Of a DNA stretch of 33,953 bases, positions 24,218-33,649 are shown one piece after another (the first letter of the stretch is position 1; every line of letters begins with the position of its first letter). The notes under the pieces were generated by a model, which was given only the letters and a program-made list of their open reading frames with translations, did no database searches and was not told the origin of the DNA. Location: assembly GCA_021324135.1 (NCBI GenBank), contig JAJPJO010000494.1, positions 1 to 33,953 of the forward strand, read 5' to 3'. A program made the position numbers and the translations under genes. This DNA is from Pseudomonadota bacterium. GTDB taxonomy: Bacteria; Cyanobacteriota; Vampirovibrionia; Obscuribacterales; Obscuribacteraceae.

Positions 24218-25033
24218 TTAGCGAGGCTGGTAAGCTTCCTTGGCGCGAAGCCAGAGCTCATGCAGTTCTTCCTTGGATAGTGCCTTTAGCGGTTTATCGC
24301 TCAGCTCTTCCATGCATCGAAATCGTTCTTTGAATTTTTCGATGGCCAGCAGCAGCGATTCTTCCGGACTGATGGCATGCCATCGCGCTACATTCACCAT
24401 GCAAAAGAGCACATCGCCGAACTCCAGCTCGACCTCGCGTTTTGCTTGGTGGTGTTTTTCGGGGTGATCCATGTCCGGATTGGAGATCGCCGAGCGCAAC
24501 TCATCCAGTTCACTTTCCAATTTCAGCCAGACGTCGCCTTCCTTGTGCCATTCAAAACCCTGGCTGACAGCCTTTTCCGATACCTTCAGGGCTTGCAGCA
24601 GAGCCGGCATTGTCTTGGGTATGCCATCCATGGCTGACTCGTGGGGCCGTTCTTGCTTGCGCTCCTCGTCCTTCAGCTCTTCCCATTGCAGCTTAACCTG
24701 GTTTGCCGAATCGACCTTCTTGTCGCCGAACACGTGGGGATGGCGTTTGATCATTTTTTCATTGATGCTGCGTGCCACGTCTTCTATGTCGAATTCGCCT
24801 GTGTCTTTAGCGACCTGGGCGTTCAAAACGATTTGCAAAAGCAAGTCCCCAAGCTCCTCGCAGAGTTTCTTGCTGTCATCAGCGTGGATGGCTTCCAGGA
24901 CTTCGTACGTTTCTTCCAGAAGGTAGCGCGCCAGTGTTTTATGATCCTGCTCGCGATCCCACGGGCAGCCGTCCGGCGCGCGCAAACGCGCAATTGTATC
25001 GACAAACTGGAGCAATTGCGAAGTCATCGTCAT
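24218..25033 (-). CDS. mazG: Nucleoside triphosphate pyrophosphohydrolase MazG
   Basis: Hydrolyses (d)NTPs to NMP plus pyrophosphate, a housekeeping role in nucleotide-pool cleaning or lowering of alarmone levels. 271 residues with two MazG-type modules, as in the full-length enzyme. The first begins LRAPDGCPWDREQDHKTL and has the metal-binding EETYEVLEA and EELGDLLLQ motifs. The second has ELDELRSAI and VELEFGDVLFCMVN. The KRHPHVFGD motif is also typical. ATG at 25033; the ATG two codons on (25027) has slightly better Shine-Dalgarno spacing. Convergent with ftsQ and divergent from ugd; not part of either operon. Confidence 0.96.
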   Translation of the reverse strand: MTMTSQLLQFVDTIARLRAPDGCPWDREQDHKTLARYLLEETYEVLEAIHADDSKKLCEELGDLLLQIVLNAQVAKDTGEFDIEDVARSINEKMIKRHPHVFGDKKVDSANQVKLQWEELKDEERKQERPHESAMDGIPKTMPALLQALKVSEKAVSQGFEWHKEGDVWLKLESELDELRSAISNPDMDHPEKHHQAKREVELEFGDVLFCMVNVARWHAISPEESLLLAIEKFKERFRCMEELSDKPLKALSKEELHELWLRAKEAYQPR

Positions 25034-25218
25034 CCTGTATAGAGGGGTGCCAACTCAGGATGCTACCTCACCAAAAAGGGGAAACCCATAAGAAAACATC
25101 AATATATTTGAGCTTTGCGCGCGCTGAATGGTAACCTCTAAGCAAGAGGGTCTCGGCCTGGATATTGTCGCTGAGCCGAGGGCTGCTTATTTACTCAAAG
25201 AGATCGGGGACGAATGTC

Positions 25219-26610
25219 GTGGAAATATGTGTGGTCGGCGCTGGTTATGTTGGCCTGGTAACCAGTGCCTGTCTAGCTTATCTGGGCAATCAAGTGGTAG
25301 CCGTGGAAGCCAATCCTCAGCGCTTGACCAGCTTGCAGGCAGGCGAGGTACCCTTCTTCGAGCCTGGTCTGGACGACTTTGTTAAGAGCTGCTTGAATAC
25401 GGGCAATTTGAAGTTCAGTGACAATCTCGAGCAAGGCGTTAAGGATTCCGAAATCGTCTTTATATGTGTCGGCACACCATCGCTTGCCAACGGTGACCCC
25501 GACCTCTCGCAGGTGATGACCGTCGCCAGAGCTATTGGCGGTGCCCTGGACAACAAGCGGCGGCGTCTGATCGTCAACAAATCCACTGTGCCGGTGGGCT
25601 CCGGAAACTGGGTCGAGATGCTGGTGAATCAGGGTGTTCAAGCTGTTCAGCCGGTGCCGGCGCGCAGCGCTCGGCCCGAGTCGTCCGTTTTCTCCGTCGT
25701 CAGCAATCCTGAGTTCTTGCGGGAAGGCAGCGCTATCTCCGACTCGTTCTATCCCGATCGAATCGTTGTCGGCTCCACCGACGATGCCTCCGTGGAGCAG
25801 ATGCGAAAGTTGTACAAGCCGCTGATCACCCAGGATTTCGATCCGCCCGAGTGTGCGCCTCGACCAAAAGGATTGGAGCACGTTCCATTTGTGGTCACCG
25901 ATCTGGCCTCGGCTGAGTTGATCAAATATTCGGCCAACGCATTTCTGGCGATGAAGATCAGCTTTGCAAACGAAGTGGCCGGGCTCTGCGAGAAGGTCGG
26001 CGCTGATGTGAAACAAGTTACTCGTGGTATCGGACTTGATGGCAGAATCGGTGCATCATTTTTGAATGCCGGCGTCGGCTGGGGAGGCAGCTGCTTCCAC
26101 AAGGACGTTATGGCGCTTCAACAAGTGGCGCGCGAATACAACTATCCGACCAACTTGCTCGAGGCGACGGTTAAGGTAAACGAGCGACAGCGTTTGATAG
26201 TAATTCAGAAGTTGCAGGACGAGCTCAAGATCATCAAGGGGCGAACGATTGGCTTGATGGGCCTGTCGTTTAAACCAAATACCGATGACTTGCGAGATGC
26301 TCCCAGTTTGACGATTGCCCGGCAGTTGCTCAAGATGGGAGCGACAGTGAAAGCGTACGACCCCGTCGCCAACAAGGAGTGCAAAAGGCAGCATGCCGAT
26401 CTCGACATAAGCTATTGCGATGACTTGATTGAGCTTGCCACCGACTGTGATGCCCTGGTTTTAGTCACGGAATGGGATGAGTTCAAACGAGCCAATTGGC
26501 GGGAGGTATCCCGCGTGATGCGCTGGCCGCTCGTCATCGACGGGCGCAATGTGCTGCCTGAGGAAGAGATCGTTCAACACGGCATGACTTATAGAGGGAT
26601 CGGGCGTTGA
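25219..26610 (+). CDS. ugd: UDP-glucose 6-dehydrogenase
   Basis: Two-step NAD-dependent oxidation of UDP-glucose to UDP-glucuronate in the cytoplasm. The protein begins [16 protein letters not shown] (Rossmann GxGxxG). It has [17 protein letters not shown] and [11 protein letters not shown], followed by the catalytic Cys in [10 protein letters not shown] (about C292) and [16 protein letters not shown] near the C-terminal UDP-binding domain. I prefer the GTG at 25219, which gives the normal N-terminus with a GGGGA about 8 nt upstream; the ORF extends in frame to 25165. About 464 residues. It overlaps uxs by 4 nt, so the two form a UDP-sugar operon. A short inverted repeat (25152-25157/25175-25180) lies in the leader. 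Confidence 0.96.
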   Translation: MEICVVGAGYVGLVTSACLAYLGNQVVAVEANPQRLTSLQAGEVPFFEPGLDDFVKSCLNTGNLKFSDNLEQGVKDSEIVFICVGTPSLANGDPDLSQVMTVARAIGGALDNKRRRLIVNKSTVPVGSGNWVEMLVNQGVQAVQPVPARSARPESSVFSVVSNPEFLREGSAISDSFYPDRIVVGSTDDASVEQMRKLYKPLITQDFDPPECAPRPKGLEHVPFVVTDLASAELIKYSANAFLAMKISFANEVAGLCEKVGADVKQVTRGIGLDGRIGASFLNAGVGWGGSCFHKDVMALQQVAREYNYPTNLLEATVKVNERQRLIVIQKLQDELKIIKGRTIGLMGLSFKPNTDDLRDAPSLTIARQLLKMGATVKAYDPVANKECKRQHADLDISYCDDLIELATDCDALVLVTEWDEFKRANWREVSRVMRWPLVIDGRNVLPEEEIVQHGMTYRGIGR

Positions 26611-27554
26611 GAATCTTAGTCACTGGCGCAGCCGGATTTATCGGGTCGCATCTGGTCGATCGATTGATGTCGGAAGGACACTATGTGATCGCCATGGATA
26701 ATTTGATCACCGGCAAGTACGACAATCTGGAGCCGCATCGATCTGAGACGAGATTTGAGTTTATTCATCACAATGTCTCGAACTACATCCACGTGCCCGG
26801 ACATCTCGATTGGGTAGTGCACCTCGCCTCGCCGGCCTCGCCGGTGGATTATCTGGAGCTGCCCATCCAGACGCTCAAAGTGAATTCGCTGGGAACCCAC
26901 AATACGCTCGGATTGGCCGCGAATAAAGGGGCAAAATATTTGCTGGCCAGCACATCAGAGGTGTATGGCGATCCGGAAGTGCATCCGCAGCCGGAAACTT
27001 ACTGGGGGAACGTAAACCCGATTGGACCGCGCGGCGTTTATGATGAATCGAAGCGTTTCGCCGAAGCTTTGACGACTGCTTATAACCATATGCACAAGCT
27101 GGATACGCGCATCATCAGAATATTCAACTGCTATGGTCCGCGTCTGCGCTTGAACGATGGCAGGGTTGTATCGAACTTCATCTATCAAGCCTTGAAGGGT
27201 GAAGCCCTCACCGTATATGGTGACGGCAGTCAGACAAGAAGCTTTCAATACGTAGCCGATCTCGTTGACGGCATAGTTCGCACTATGGGCTGCGATCATC
27301 ATCTGCCGATTAATCTCGGTAATCCGCAAGAAAAAACGGTTCTCGAGATCGCGAAGTTGATAAAAGAATTAACGCGCAGCCGCAGTGAAATTGTTTTCAA
27401 ACCATTACCTATTGATGATCCTCGCAGACGCCTGCCCGACATCACCAAGGCTCGGGAATTGCTTGGCTGGGAGCCGAAGACGCAACTGGTCGACGGACTC
27501 AAGGAAACCATTGCCTGGTTCGAGGCCCAATTCCCAAAAGCGGCAGCGCGATAG
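26607..27554 (+). CDS. uxs: UDP-glucuronate decarboxylase (UDP-xylose synthase)
   Basis: Extended short-chain dehydrogenase. Residues 6-13 TGAAGFIG bind NAD; S115-T-S, Y145 and K149 (YDESK) form the catalytic set. [12 protein letters not shown] is the signature of UDP-glucuronate decarboxylases and separates it from simple 4-epimerases; also RIFNCYGPR and [12 protein letters not shown]. 315 residues, the normal size for bacterial UXS. TTG start at 26607 within the ugd stop region (TTGA, 4-nt overlap), so translation is coupled. Together with Ugd it makes UDP-xylose from UDP-glucose for capsule, LPS or exopolysaccharide. Confidence 0.92.
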   Translation: MRILVTGAAGFIGSHLVDRLMSEGHYVIAMDNLITGKYDNLEPHRSETRFEFIHHNVSNYIHVPGHLDWVVHLASPASPVDYLELPIQTLKVNSLGTHNTLGLAANKGAKYLLASTSEVYGDPEVHPQPETYWGNVNPIGPRGVYDESKRFAEALTTAYNHMHKLDTRIIRIFNCYGPRLRLNDGRVVSNFIYQALKGEALTVYGDGSQTRSFQYVADLVDGIVRTMGCDHHLPINLGNPQEKTVLEIAKLIKELTRSRSEIVFKPLPIDDPRRRLPDITKARELLGWEPKTQLVDGLKETIAWFEAQFPKAAAR

Positions 27555-27612
27555 AGTTAGCTCGAAAGAGTGATCTCGTAATTTAAAACTTTTATGAAAA
27601 GATCATATCTAA

Positions 27613-27628
27613 CTCAGTTATAACTGAG
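27613..27628. promoter_or_regulatory. Operator-like 16-bp perfect palindrome
   Basis: CTCAGTTA followed by its exact reverse complement TAACTGAG, 59 bp after the uxs stop codon. A perfect palindrome of this length outside a gene suits a dimeric repressor site, but no promoter is clearly attached to it. Confidence 0.35.
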
Positions 27629-27684
27629 GCCGTCGGAATCTTGACGTTTCCCTGATGCCTGCGCGTTCGATGATAAAGAGTGCA

Positions 27685-27728
27685 AGAGCTGTTCGGGCAT
27701 CCAGGAGCGTCCGGGCAGCTCTCTTTTT
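27685..27728 (+). terminator. Probable intrinsic terminator after ugd-uxs
   Basis: Stem AGAGCTG (27685-27691) with CAGCTCT (27716-27722), a 2x2 internal loop, and an inner stem CGGGC/GTCCG (27694-27698/27709-27713, one G-U pair), followed by CTTTTT. It sits 130 bp downstream of uxs and would separate it from the glucanase gene. Confidence 0.6.
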
Positions 27729-27984
27729 CGAACCATTTTTCAATTGAGCGGCGGTTTGAATTTTATTTGATCAACCGTTACCGCACAATTTCCTTTGGGC
27801 GTAATTGTTTTAACAGCTCCTGGAACGAACTGTGACCTTTCCTCATCCGACGCCTTAAATTTAGTCATCTGTTCGACTGCATCTGCCGCTCATCCTTGTC
27901 GATAGGCCGGTGGATCGTCGCTGACTCGATCCCTCTCTAGCGAACGGTCACAGCACATGACGTGTGTTCACGGGAGGTATTCTT

Positions 27985-29466
27985 ATGAGAATACGCATAA
28001 GAAGCTGCGCAGGCTGCGCGGCTGTGTTGATGCGCACATACCAGAGAGCACCATTTATACTGGTAGCACTGCTGGTATCATTGTTCGCAAGCGTCTCACG
28101 AGCTCAGGCCGGGCCATCAGGCATGGTGCTGGAGGGCGTAAACATATCCGGAGGCGAGTTTAATCCAACCTTAGTGCCGGGAGTTTACGGCACCAATTAT
28201 ATTTATCCATCAAACTCCGAGATTGATTATTTCGCTTCCAAAGGCATGAATGTGATTCGCGTGCCCTTCTCATGGGAGCGCATGCAGCCGGCTGCAAACG
28301 GTGCTCTGGATCCCACGGAATTGGGCAGGCTCGATGCAGTGGTGGCACGCGCTACCGCAAGAGGCATGTATACCGTAGTTGATCCGCATAATTATGGCGC
28401 CTATCAAGGTTTGACGATTGGCGTGCCGGGAGGGCAGCCGAATTCGATGTTCGCCGACTTCTGGAGCCGGATGGCAACGCACTATGCGAGCAATCCAAAG
28501 GTAATCTTCGGATTGATGAACGAACCGGTCGGGTCCAGCATGACCGCCACGACCTGGGCGGCATCAGCGCAAGCTGCGATAAACGCGATTCGGAAAACGG
28601 GTGCGACTAATTTGATCCTGGTTCCATCGACATACTGGGAGCATCCGGTGAACTTCCTTTCTCTCAATGCCAGTGCCATGATCAACATCACTGATCCGGC
28701 CAACAACTTCTCTTATGAAGTGCATCAATACCTCGATTACGATGGATCGGGAACCCATCCGGATTTTCTCAGCGTCACCGACAGCGTCGCCACACTCAGC
28801 GGTTTTACTCAATGGTTGCTCGCCAATCATAAAACTGCGTTCCTGGGTGAGATCGGTGTTACCACCGCCCCTGGTGCGCTGGCCGATTTGAATGCAATGC
28901 TCCAGTACATGCATGCCAATCCCGGCGCCTGGACCGGATACACATATTGGACGGCCGGCGCCTGGTACGGGCCGAATTACATGTTCGGTGTTGAGCCGAT
29001 CAACGGGCAAGATACGCCGCAGATGCAGGTTCTGGTCGCTAACCTCGGTACCCATACACCGGTGCCCACGCCTACGCCGACACCTACACCTACACCTACA
29101 CCAACGCCGACACCTACACCTACACCTACACCAACGCCGACACCGACACCAACGCCAACGCCGACACCGACACCGACGCCTACACCGACGCCTACACCGA
29201 CGCCGACACCAACGCCCACCCCGAATCCAGGCGGGCATGGTCATCATGGAGGAAGCGGCGGGCATGGAGGTGGGCACAGTGGCAATCACGGGCACTCTCC
29301 CCATCCGGCGCATCCTCCTCACGGCGGACAAAACGCCCATAGTGGACAACACCACCATGCCGCTGCGCATGAGCATTCCAGGCATGAGCACGCGGCGAGC
29401 AACAATTTGCACCGTCAGCCTCATCATGCACATGCACAGGCGCATGGTAACGGGCACGCCTCATGA
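27985..29466 (+). CDS. Exported GH5-family endoglucanase with Pro-Thr linker and His-rich tail
   Basis: A secreted glycoside hydrolase of family 5. The ATG at 27985 has GGGAGG 7 nt upstream. A signal peptide (hydrophobic core [14 protein letters not shown]) leads into the catalytic domain: GVNISGGEF, the [13 protein letters not shown] strand, [15 protein letters not shown] (acid/base E180), VHQYLD and FLGEIG (nucleophile E289). The closest picture is a cellulase (endo-1,4-beta-glucanase); exact substrate is inferred. A Pro-Thr linker of about 55 residues follows. The chain ends in about 76 residues containing 24 His plus much Gly, unlike any carbohydrate-binding module I know. The stop overlaps the next start (ATGA). 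Confidence 0.88.
   Translation: MRIRIRSCAGCAAVLMRTYQRAPFILVALLVSLFASVSRAQAGPSGMVLEGVNISGGEFNPTLVPGVYGTNYIYPSNSEIDYFASKGMNVIRVPFSWERMQPAANGALDPTELGRLDAVVARATARGMYTVVDPHNYGAYQGLTIGVPGGQPNSMFADFWSRMATHYASNPKVIFGLMNEPVGSSMTATTWAASAQAAINAIRKTGATNLILVPSTYWEHPVNFLSLNASAMINITDPANNFSYEVHQYLDYDGSGTHPDFLSVTDSVATLSGFTQWLLANHKTAFLGEIGVTTAPGALADLNAMLQYMHANPGAWTGYTYWTAGAWYGPNYMFGVEPINGQDTPQMQVLVANLGTHTPVPTPTPTPTPTPTPTPTPTPTPTPTPTPTPTPTPTPTPTPTPTPTPTPTPTPTPNPGGHGHHGGSGGHGGGHSGNHGHSPHPAHPPHGGQNAHSGQHHHAAAHEHSRHEHAASNNLHRQPHHAHAQAHGNGHAS
29059..29226 (+). repeat. In-frame hexanucleotide repeat encoding the Pro-Thr linker
   Basis: Tandem CCNACN units encoding (Pro-Thr)n. A longer 30-bp unit is repeated exactly (29074-29103 and 29104-29133), suggesting recent slippage or duplication. 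Length variation between strains is expected here. Confidence 0.85.
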
Positions 29467-31184
29467 AGGTGCGCACGAAAAAAAGGGATAGTGGCAATGT
29501 TCTTGTCATTGTCACGCTCAGTATATGCATGATTGTCGTGCCACTATCCCTGGTGCTGATCCAAATAGGTATGTACCTCATTGACCGGGATCGCGCCGAG
29601 AGCACGGTTGAGGCAGCCTGTTTGGTGGCAGCAAACGATCTTTCTCGCATCGTAATCGATGACCCGCACTTCGGTTACGTCTCACTGAGCAACTATCCTC
29701 CTGTCGGGCGAGGGTTACGGGCCCCGGACGGCGAGCCTTTGCCGGTCGTCGGCATCAATACTCTTGTGGGCACCGTCCGGCAAAATACAATCATCGCCCA
29801 TGAGCTCGGCAACGAAACAATTGGGGCGCTTGTCGACGATGACAGAGAAGCACTGGATAAAACAATAAAGGATTTGAATTTCGCCTGGCGCTGTGCGCTA
29901 TCGAATAGAGGCAGGTACAGAGATATACATGGCGAGGAAGTGATTCTTCTTGATGATGTTACCGACTTCATCGAGAGCCATCTGCCGCCTAATTTGCATG
30001 TTCGCTCCATCGATCTGAGCCAGGGATGGCTGGTTGATGAGGGCGGGACAACTACCATATCCGTTCCTGAACCAGCCATGTATGCTCGAGTCAATGCCAG
30101 CGACCAGCGCGGCGGCAAGTACAAACCCTTCAGAAACATTCCTCTCTTCAATCGCCCATTTTCATTTGCGGGCGCGGGCGCATCTTCTTCACTCGTTCCT
30201 CTAAATCAATTTCAAGATGCCGATGCAAGGCACATCTGCTCCATCGTCAAAATTGATTGCACTATCGAGAGAGACGGACCCTGCCGAAATTTCATCTCGG
30301 CATCGAGCGATGCCTTTGGAATTTTGCATTGCCAGGCCTGTGCTCAACCCTACACCATGCCTGATACTGGACCAAGAGGAATTCTCACGCTCCGGTTTAC
30401 CGGTGAGCCTGTGCCCGGCTTGCAATCGTGGAGCGATCTCTTGAAGGACAATTTTCACGACAATCGCGTCACCACATACGAAGTCGTCGGCGGAGACTAT
30501 CCTCTTGACGGCCAGGCCCGCATGAAGCAATTCGAGCCCCCTGCCCCGCCAAGCACGGGTCGCCAGTTCTCTGAGCACTTTTACTATTGGTTAAGAAACG
30601 GACATCTGCGACCCCATGTCGATGCCGTTTTACGCATGGTAAACGACTCGTTCAAGGCTCGTCCACTTGAGATTTACACATACGAATTTGCCAGCGACGG
30701 CGATATTTCAAGAAGAGTCATCGCTCGCGATCCGTTTCCTATAGGGGTAACAGCCGACTCTCAGCTCTCCACCGTATGTGATACCAGCGTGCAGGGCGGA
30801 GTTTCTCCCATTATAATAATCAGAGATAACGTCTCCAGGCTTGGTACTAAGCATGGTGGCAAACATTGCGGAGAACCGCTTGAGGGGCATCCGCTCAATT
30901 GGTGCGAACTCACCGAATACGGTGGCGACGAGCATATGGCCAAAGGGCTGGGCAAAGGCAGGCTGGGCACTCGCCTTACATTGCTTGATCCTGATTGCAG
31001 GTCAAAGGATGCTTCTGACGATCCCAACTTCTTTATCTTCAGGCGCCTGGACGGCAGCAATTTAAGCTTGCAACCGCGCCGCAGTTTTTACAGCGGCGGC
31101 CTGGCAGTCGATATCGAAATCGGCGGAATATCCGGATCTACGGCCGCTCAGGACGTGCAGTCGATGCGACGACTGAATCGTTAA
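29463..31184 (+). CDS. TadG/TadE-like pseudopilin-type membrane protein
   Basis: A 573-residue protein with a short basic N-terminus ([12 protein letters not shown]), one hydrophobic helix (about 13-40), and the motif [24 protein letters not shown]. This is how Flp-pilus TadE/TadG-like and related flp-associated proteins begin: a Gly/Asn before the helix, then an Ala-rich amphipathic extension. The remaining ~510 residues are presumably extracytoplasmic, with several Cys (for example the pairs around CTIERDGPC and HCQACAQ) and no known enzyme motif. The ATG overlaps the GH5 stop by 4 nt and has no Shine-Dalgarno of its own, so both proteins are probably made together. Classification beyond 'TadG-like N-terminus' is tentative. 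Confidence 0.6.
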   Translation: MKVRTKKRDSGNVLVIVTLSICMIVVPLSLVLIQIGMYLIDRDRAESTVEAACLVAANDLSRIVIDDPHFGYVSLSNYPPVGRGLRAPDGEPLPVVGINTLVGTVRQNTIIAHELGNETIGALVDDDREALDKTIKDLNFAWRCALSNRGRYRDIHGEEVILLDDVTDFIESHLPPNLHVRSIDLSQGWLVDEGGTTTISVPEPAMYARVNASDQRGGKYKPFRNIPLFNRPFSFAGAGASSSLVPLNQFQDADARHICSIVKIDCTIERDGPCRNFISASSDAFGILHCQACAQPYTMPDTGPRGILTLRFTGEPVPGLQSWSDLLKDNFHDNRVTTYEVVGGDYPLDGQARMKQFEPPAPPSTGRQFSEHFYYWLRNGHLRPHVDAVLRMVNDSFKARPLEIYTYEFASDGDISRRVIARDPFPIGVTADSQLSTVCDTSVQGGVSPIIIIRDNVSRLGTKHGGKHCGEPLEGHPLNWCELTEYGGDEHMAKGLGKGRLGTRLTLLDPDCRSKDASDDPNFFIFRRLDGSNLSLQPRRSFYSGGLAVDIEIGGISGSTAAQDVQSMRRLNR

Positions 31185-31299
31185 GGCAATGAGCCTGGAA
31201 AGAACCAGTCGATCTGTGTTAATGTGGCTCGGCTTCGCGGGCTCATTCTATGCCTTGAGCGACTGATCGAAGTCCGCTATCCTCAGCATTGGAAAACAG

Positions 31300-32112
31300 A
31301 TGAACACTATACTTGGTGCAGTAATTCTGACTGTCGTGTTTGCGACAATTGCCATCGTCGGACAGGCACTGGTCAGCCGCATGGTGAAGATCGACGTGCT
31401 CGAAAAGCATCACAGCGCTGCTGAAGCCATGCTCGGCGTCGTGGGCACTCTTTTCTCGGTTTTGCTCGGATTCATGGTCGCGTCCGCCATGGACAAATAC
31501 CAGGATGCGCAGCATTATGAACGGATCGAGGCCAGCAATGTCGCCAGCATCTTTAGAGTAGCCCGTGGTTTGTCCGATATCGACAGACCGAGAATCCGCC
31601 AGCTATGCAGGCGTTATGTTGATGATGTAATCAACAACGAATGGCCGAAAATGGAGCGAGGAGAAAAGATCAATCACGGCTGGGAGACATATCAGGAATT
31701 ATGGGAGAGCGTTTGCTCGGTGGTGCCTGAAAACGACAGGCAGAACAATCTTCATCAAGGCATCATAACTTCGATGCAGAGCCTGGGAGAGCAGCGCCGC
31801 GCCCGGATCTTGTTGAGTGAAACCGGCATGCCCGGCGCTCTCTGGTTAGTCATTGCCTGTGGTGCCCTGATAACGGTTGCCTTTACCTACATATTCGCAT
31901 CGCAATTTCCGCGCATTCAGGCGCTGATGACTACTATGGTGGCAACCGCTCTGGCGTTGAACGTTTGGTTGCTTTCAGCCTACAGCACACCCTACAGCGG
32001 AGAACTGAAGGTGAAACCAACTATGTTTTTGTTGTTGAAGCAGTCGGTGCTGGTTGTTCCCGATACTCCTACTCGTTTTTTGCATGACCCGCCGAAATCA
32101 GCCTCCAATTAA
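31300..32112 (+). CDS. DUF4239 (bestrophin-like) membrane protein
   Basis: 270 residues: an N-terminal membrane helix (about 4-24), a second (about 46-66; GVVGTLFSVLLGFMVASAM), a large cytoplasmic helical region with charged residues (about 67-175), and two closing helices (about 178-200 and 205-227). The layout and the motifs LEKHHSAAEAMLGVVGT and FSVLLGFMV fit the DUF4239/bestrophin-like family, whose biochemical role is not established (anion-channel likeness is only by fold resemblance). ATG at 31300 with a weak GGA upstream. It ends 7 bp before the convergent glycosyltransferase gene. Confidence 0.8.
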   Translation: MNTILGAVILTVVFATIAIVGQALVSRMVKIDVLEKHHSAAEAMLGVVGTLFSVLLGFMVASAMDKYQDAQHYERIEASNVASIFRVARGLSDIDRPRIRQLCRRYVDDVINNEWPKMERGEKINHGWETYQELWESVCSVVPENDRQNNLHQGIITSMQSLGEQRRARILLSETGMPGALWLVIACGALITVAFTYIFASQFPRIQALMTTMVATALALNVWLLSAYSTPYSGELKVKPTMFLLLKQSVLVVPDTPTRFLHDPPKSASN

Positions 32113-32119
32113 GTCACAC

Positions 32120-33499
32120 TTATGGACTCTCAGCGGAGTCTGTTGCCTGGCCCGGCTGGACCAGCCCTGCTGTTTTTTCTTTAAGCTTTAATAGCGGCGC
32201 GCAAAGAGCAACCCAGAGAACGATTACGCTGATCACGAAAAGAATCGGTGAGGCCAGGCGGGTGCTGCAAATGACAATCATCGTATAGAGGTTGGACAAC
32301 AACCATGCCGCAATCATGACATTCTTAACTCTTGTGCTGATGGCGTTTGGCCAAGGGACTCTCATGGCTAGAACGCCTGGTATAAGCCAGATGCAAAGGT
32401 CATAAAGGAAGAGATACGGCACCACTAGTGGTGCCGTAAAGGCACCTAGCGCCAGGGACATTGTATCGAGCAGTTTGGCGTCAGCCAGCAAGCGAGATTG
32501 CTTGAACAAAGCGAAGAGTGTCACGAGCAGAAGTATGCCGGCCAGAGCAAATACAAGCAGGCGCACCGGAGGCTGCTGCTCGACCGGGAACAGTAATATG
32601 ACGGCACGCGGCAAACTAATCATCAAATGACTGGCAACACCAAATTTGATATTTGAATAAACGGCATCGCTAAGCTTGAGGCAGCGCAGCCAGTCCATGA
32701 CCATTGAGGGTGAGAATAAAATGACGTTCAAAGCCGCGATCGAGGCGGCGCCCAGACAGAATCCGATTGCTGTCTTAAAGCGACGATTGAGGCACTGCAC
32801 AGCCATCGTCACCAGTGCGGGGATCATGAATTGCGGTTTCAAGATAGTAAGAGACCAAAGCAAGCCGGACAAGAGCGGTCTCTGCCTCATGGCAAAATAA
32901 TAGCCGGCGCAGAGCGGCAAGATGCCCAGGATGAGCCCCACCTGTCCTATCCATATTGTAATTGTCGTAGGCAGGTAGGCCAGGAATGCCCAGGCGCGCA
33001 GACCAGCCAGACCCGAAGGCGAATTCTTAACGCCGTCGAGCATGCCACTATATTTGATGCCGCTCACCAGAAAATATGCCGAGCCGAGCAGTGCACAGAT
33101 CGAGAGTATCTGCCAGGCAGCAATCGAGTAGTATGGAGGCAGCAGGCTGCAGGGAGTAAAGAAGAGAGCGCACAATGGCGGGTACATGTACTCGGATGTC
33201 GATGATGGTTGCAACTCGGGCACTATGCGGTGCGATGCGCGGTCGAAAGGCGCGTCGACAAATGATGTCGCACCAGGCGGTGGATAAAGATCTCGGGGTC
33301 TGTTTTCCAGGATCAGCCGACCGGCTGTATGGAAGGTCATAAGATAATCTGAGATGCAAACTACCTTTGGCAAAGCGAAGTCGGTATACATCACCAGGGC
33401 AAGCACAATAATGCTCCAGGATATGCTCAGGTGATTTAGAACTCGATTCATTCGCTCTTTTTCTGCACTGTCATCTTTGAGATTGCTGCTATTCTGCAT
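32120..33499 (-). CDS. GT87-type (DUF2029) membrane glycosyltransferase
   Basis: Polytopic protein of about 459 residues with roughly ten membrane helices. Features of the GT87 mannosyltransferase-like family: an acidic loop after the first helix (ISDYLMTFHTAGRLILENRPRDLYPP), YMYPPLCALFFTPCSLLP, GQVGLILGILPL, KPQFMIPALV, and a C-terminal block PYLFLYDLCIWLIPG. These enzymes transfer sugar from a polyprenyl-phosphate donor on the periplasmic side; donor and acceptor here are unknown. I take the ATG at 33499; the ORF's extension to 33703 is probably spurious because it overlaps the hydrolase remnant on the other strand. It contains the perfect 24-bp palindrome (32415-32438). UXS/Ugd nearby hint at surface-sugar biology but not at a direct link. 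Confidence 0.8.
   Translation of the reverse strand: MQNSSNLKDDSAEKERMNRVLNHLSISWSIIVLALVMYTDFALPKVVCISDYLMTFHTAGRLILENRPRDLYPPPGATSFVDAPFDRASHRIVPELQPSSTSEYMYPPLCALFFTPCSLLPPYYSIAAWQILSICALLGSAYFLVSGIKYSGMLDGVKNSPSGLAGLRAWAFLAYLPTTITIWIGQVGLILGILPLCAGYYFAMRQRPLLSGLLWSLTILKPQFMIPALVTMAVQCLNRRFKTAIGFCLGAASIAALNVILFSPSMVMDWLRCLKLSDAVYSNIKFGVASHLMISLPRAVILLFPVEQQPPVRLLVFALAGILLLVTLFALFKQSRLLADAKLLDTMSLALGAFTAPLVVPYLFLYDLCIWLIPGVLAMRVPWPNAISTRVKNVMIAAWLLSNLYTMIVICSTRLASPILFVISVIVLWVALCAPLLKLKEKTAGLVQPGQATDSAESP
32415..32438. repeat. Dispersed palindrome, copy 3 (perfect 24-bp palindrome)
   Basis: Twelve-base arms TACGGCACCACT and AGTGGTGCCGTA, perfectly complementary, containing the CACCACTAGTGGTG core of copy 1. 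It lies within the GT87 gene, encoding Thr-Ala-Pro-Leu-Val-Val-Pro-Tyr in a membrane segment. Confidence 0.85.
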
Positions 33500-33649
33500 G
33501 ATAGATGCGCCCTTTGGCAACACATGCAGGGCTGATCTTGTTCTCTCCTTATGCATGTTTGTGCGAATGCGCTCAACAGCGTTTTCCAATACTCTATATT
33601 TATCCGCGCTTTCTTTTCCCTGAGACTGAGCTTGAATGCAGGACCTGTC

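Larger units (their letters stand above)
27555..27984. other. Long non-coding leader between uxs and the GH5 gene
   Basis: About 430 bp with no supported gene. It holds a 16-bp perfect palindrome (27613-27628), a likely intrinsic terminator (27685-27728) and, beyond that, about 230 bp where I see only the GGGAGG ribosome site at the end. No riboswitch class was recognised. Confidence 0.55.

Noticed and set aside
25152-25180. CTCGGC/GCCGAG stem in the ugd leader as a riboswitch
   Set aside because: Only a six-base stem with a 17-nt loop and no conserved riboswitch core.
27660-27725. GTTCGA-containing stretch as a possible tRNA
   Set aside because: No cloverleaf can be drawn; the segment folds as a single bulged hairpin with a T-run.
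29059-29226. Regular repeats as a possible CRISPR array
   Set aside because: Hexanucleotide coding repeats in frame with the Pro-Thr linker and without spacers; no cas genes nearby.
28564-29457. Long antisense ORFs across the GH5 linker and tail, including a (Gly-Val)n and an Arg/His-rich one
   Set aside because: They are shadows of the tandem CCNACN repeat and His-rich codons on the other strand; no Shine-Dalgarno and no sensible composition.
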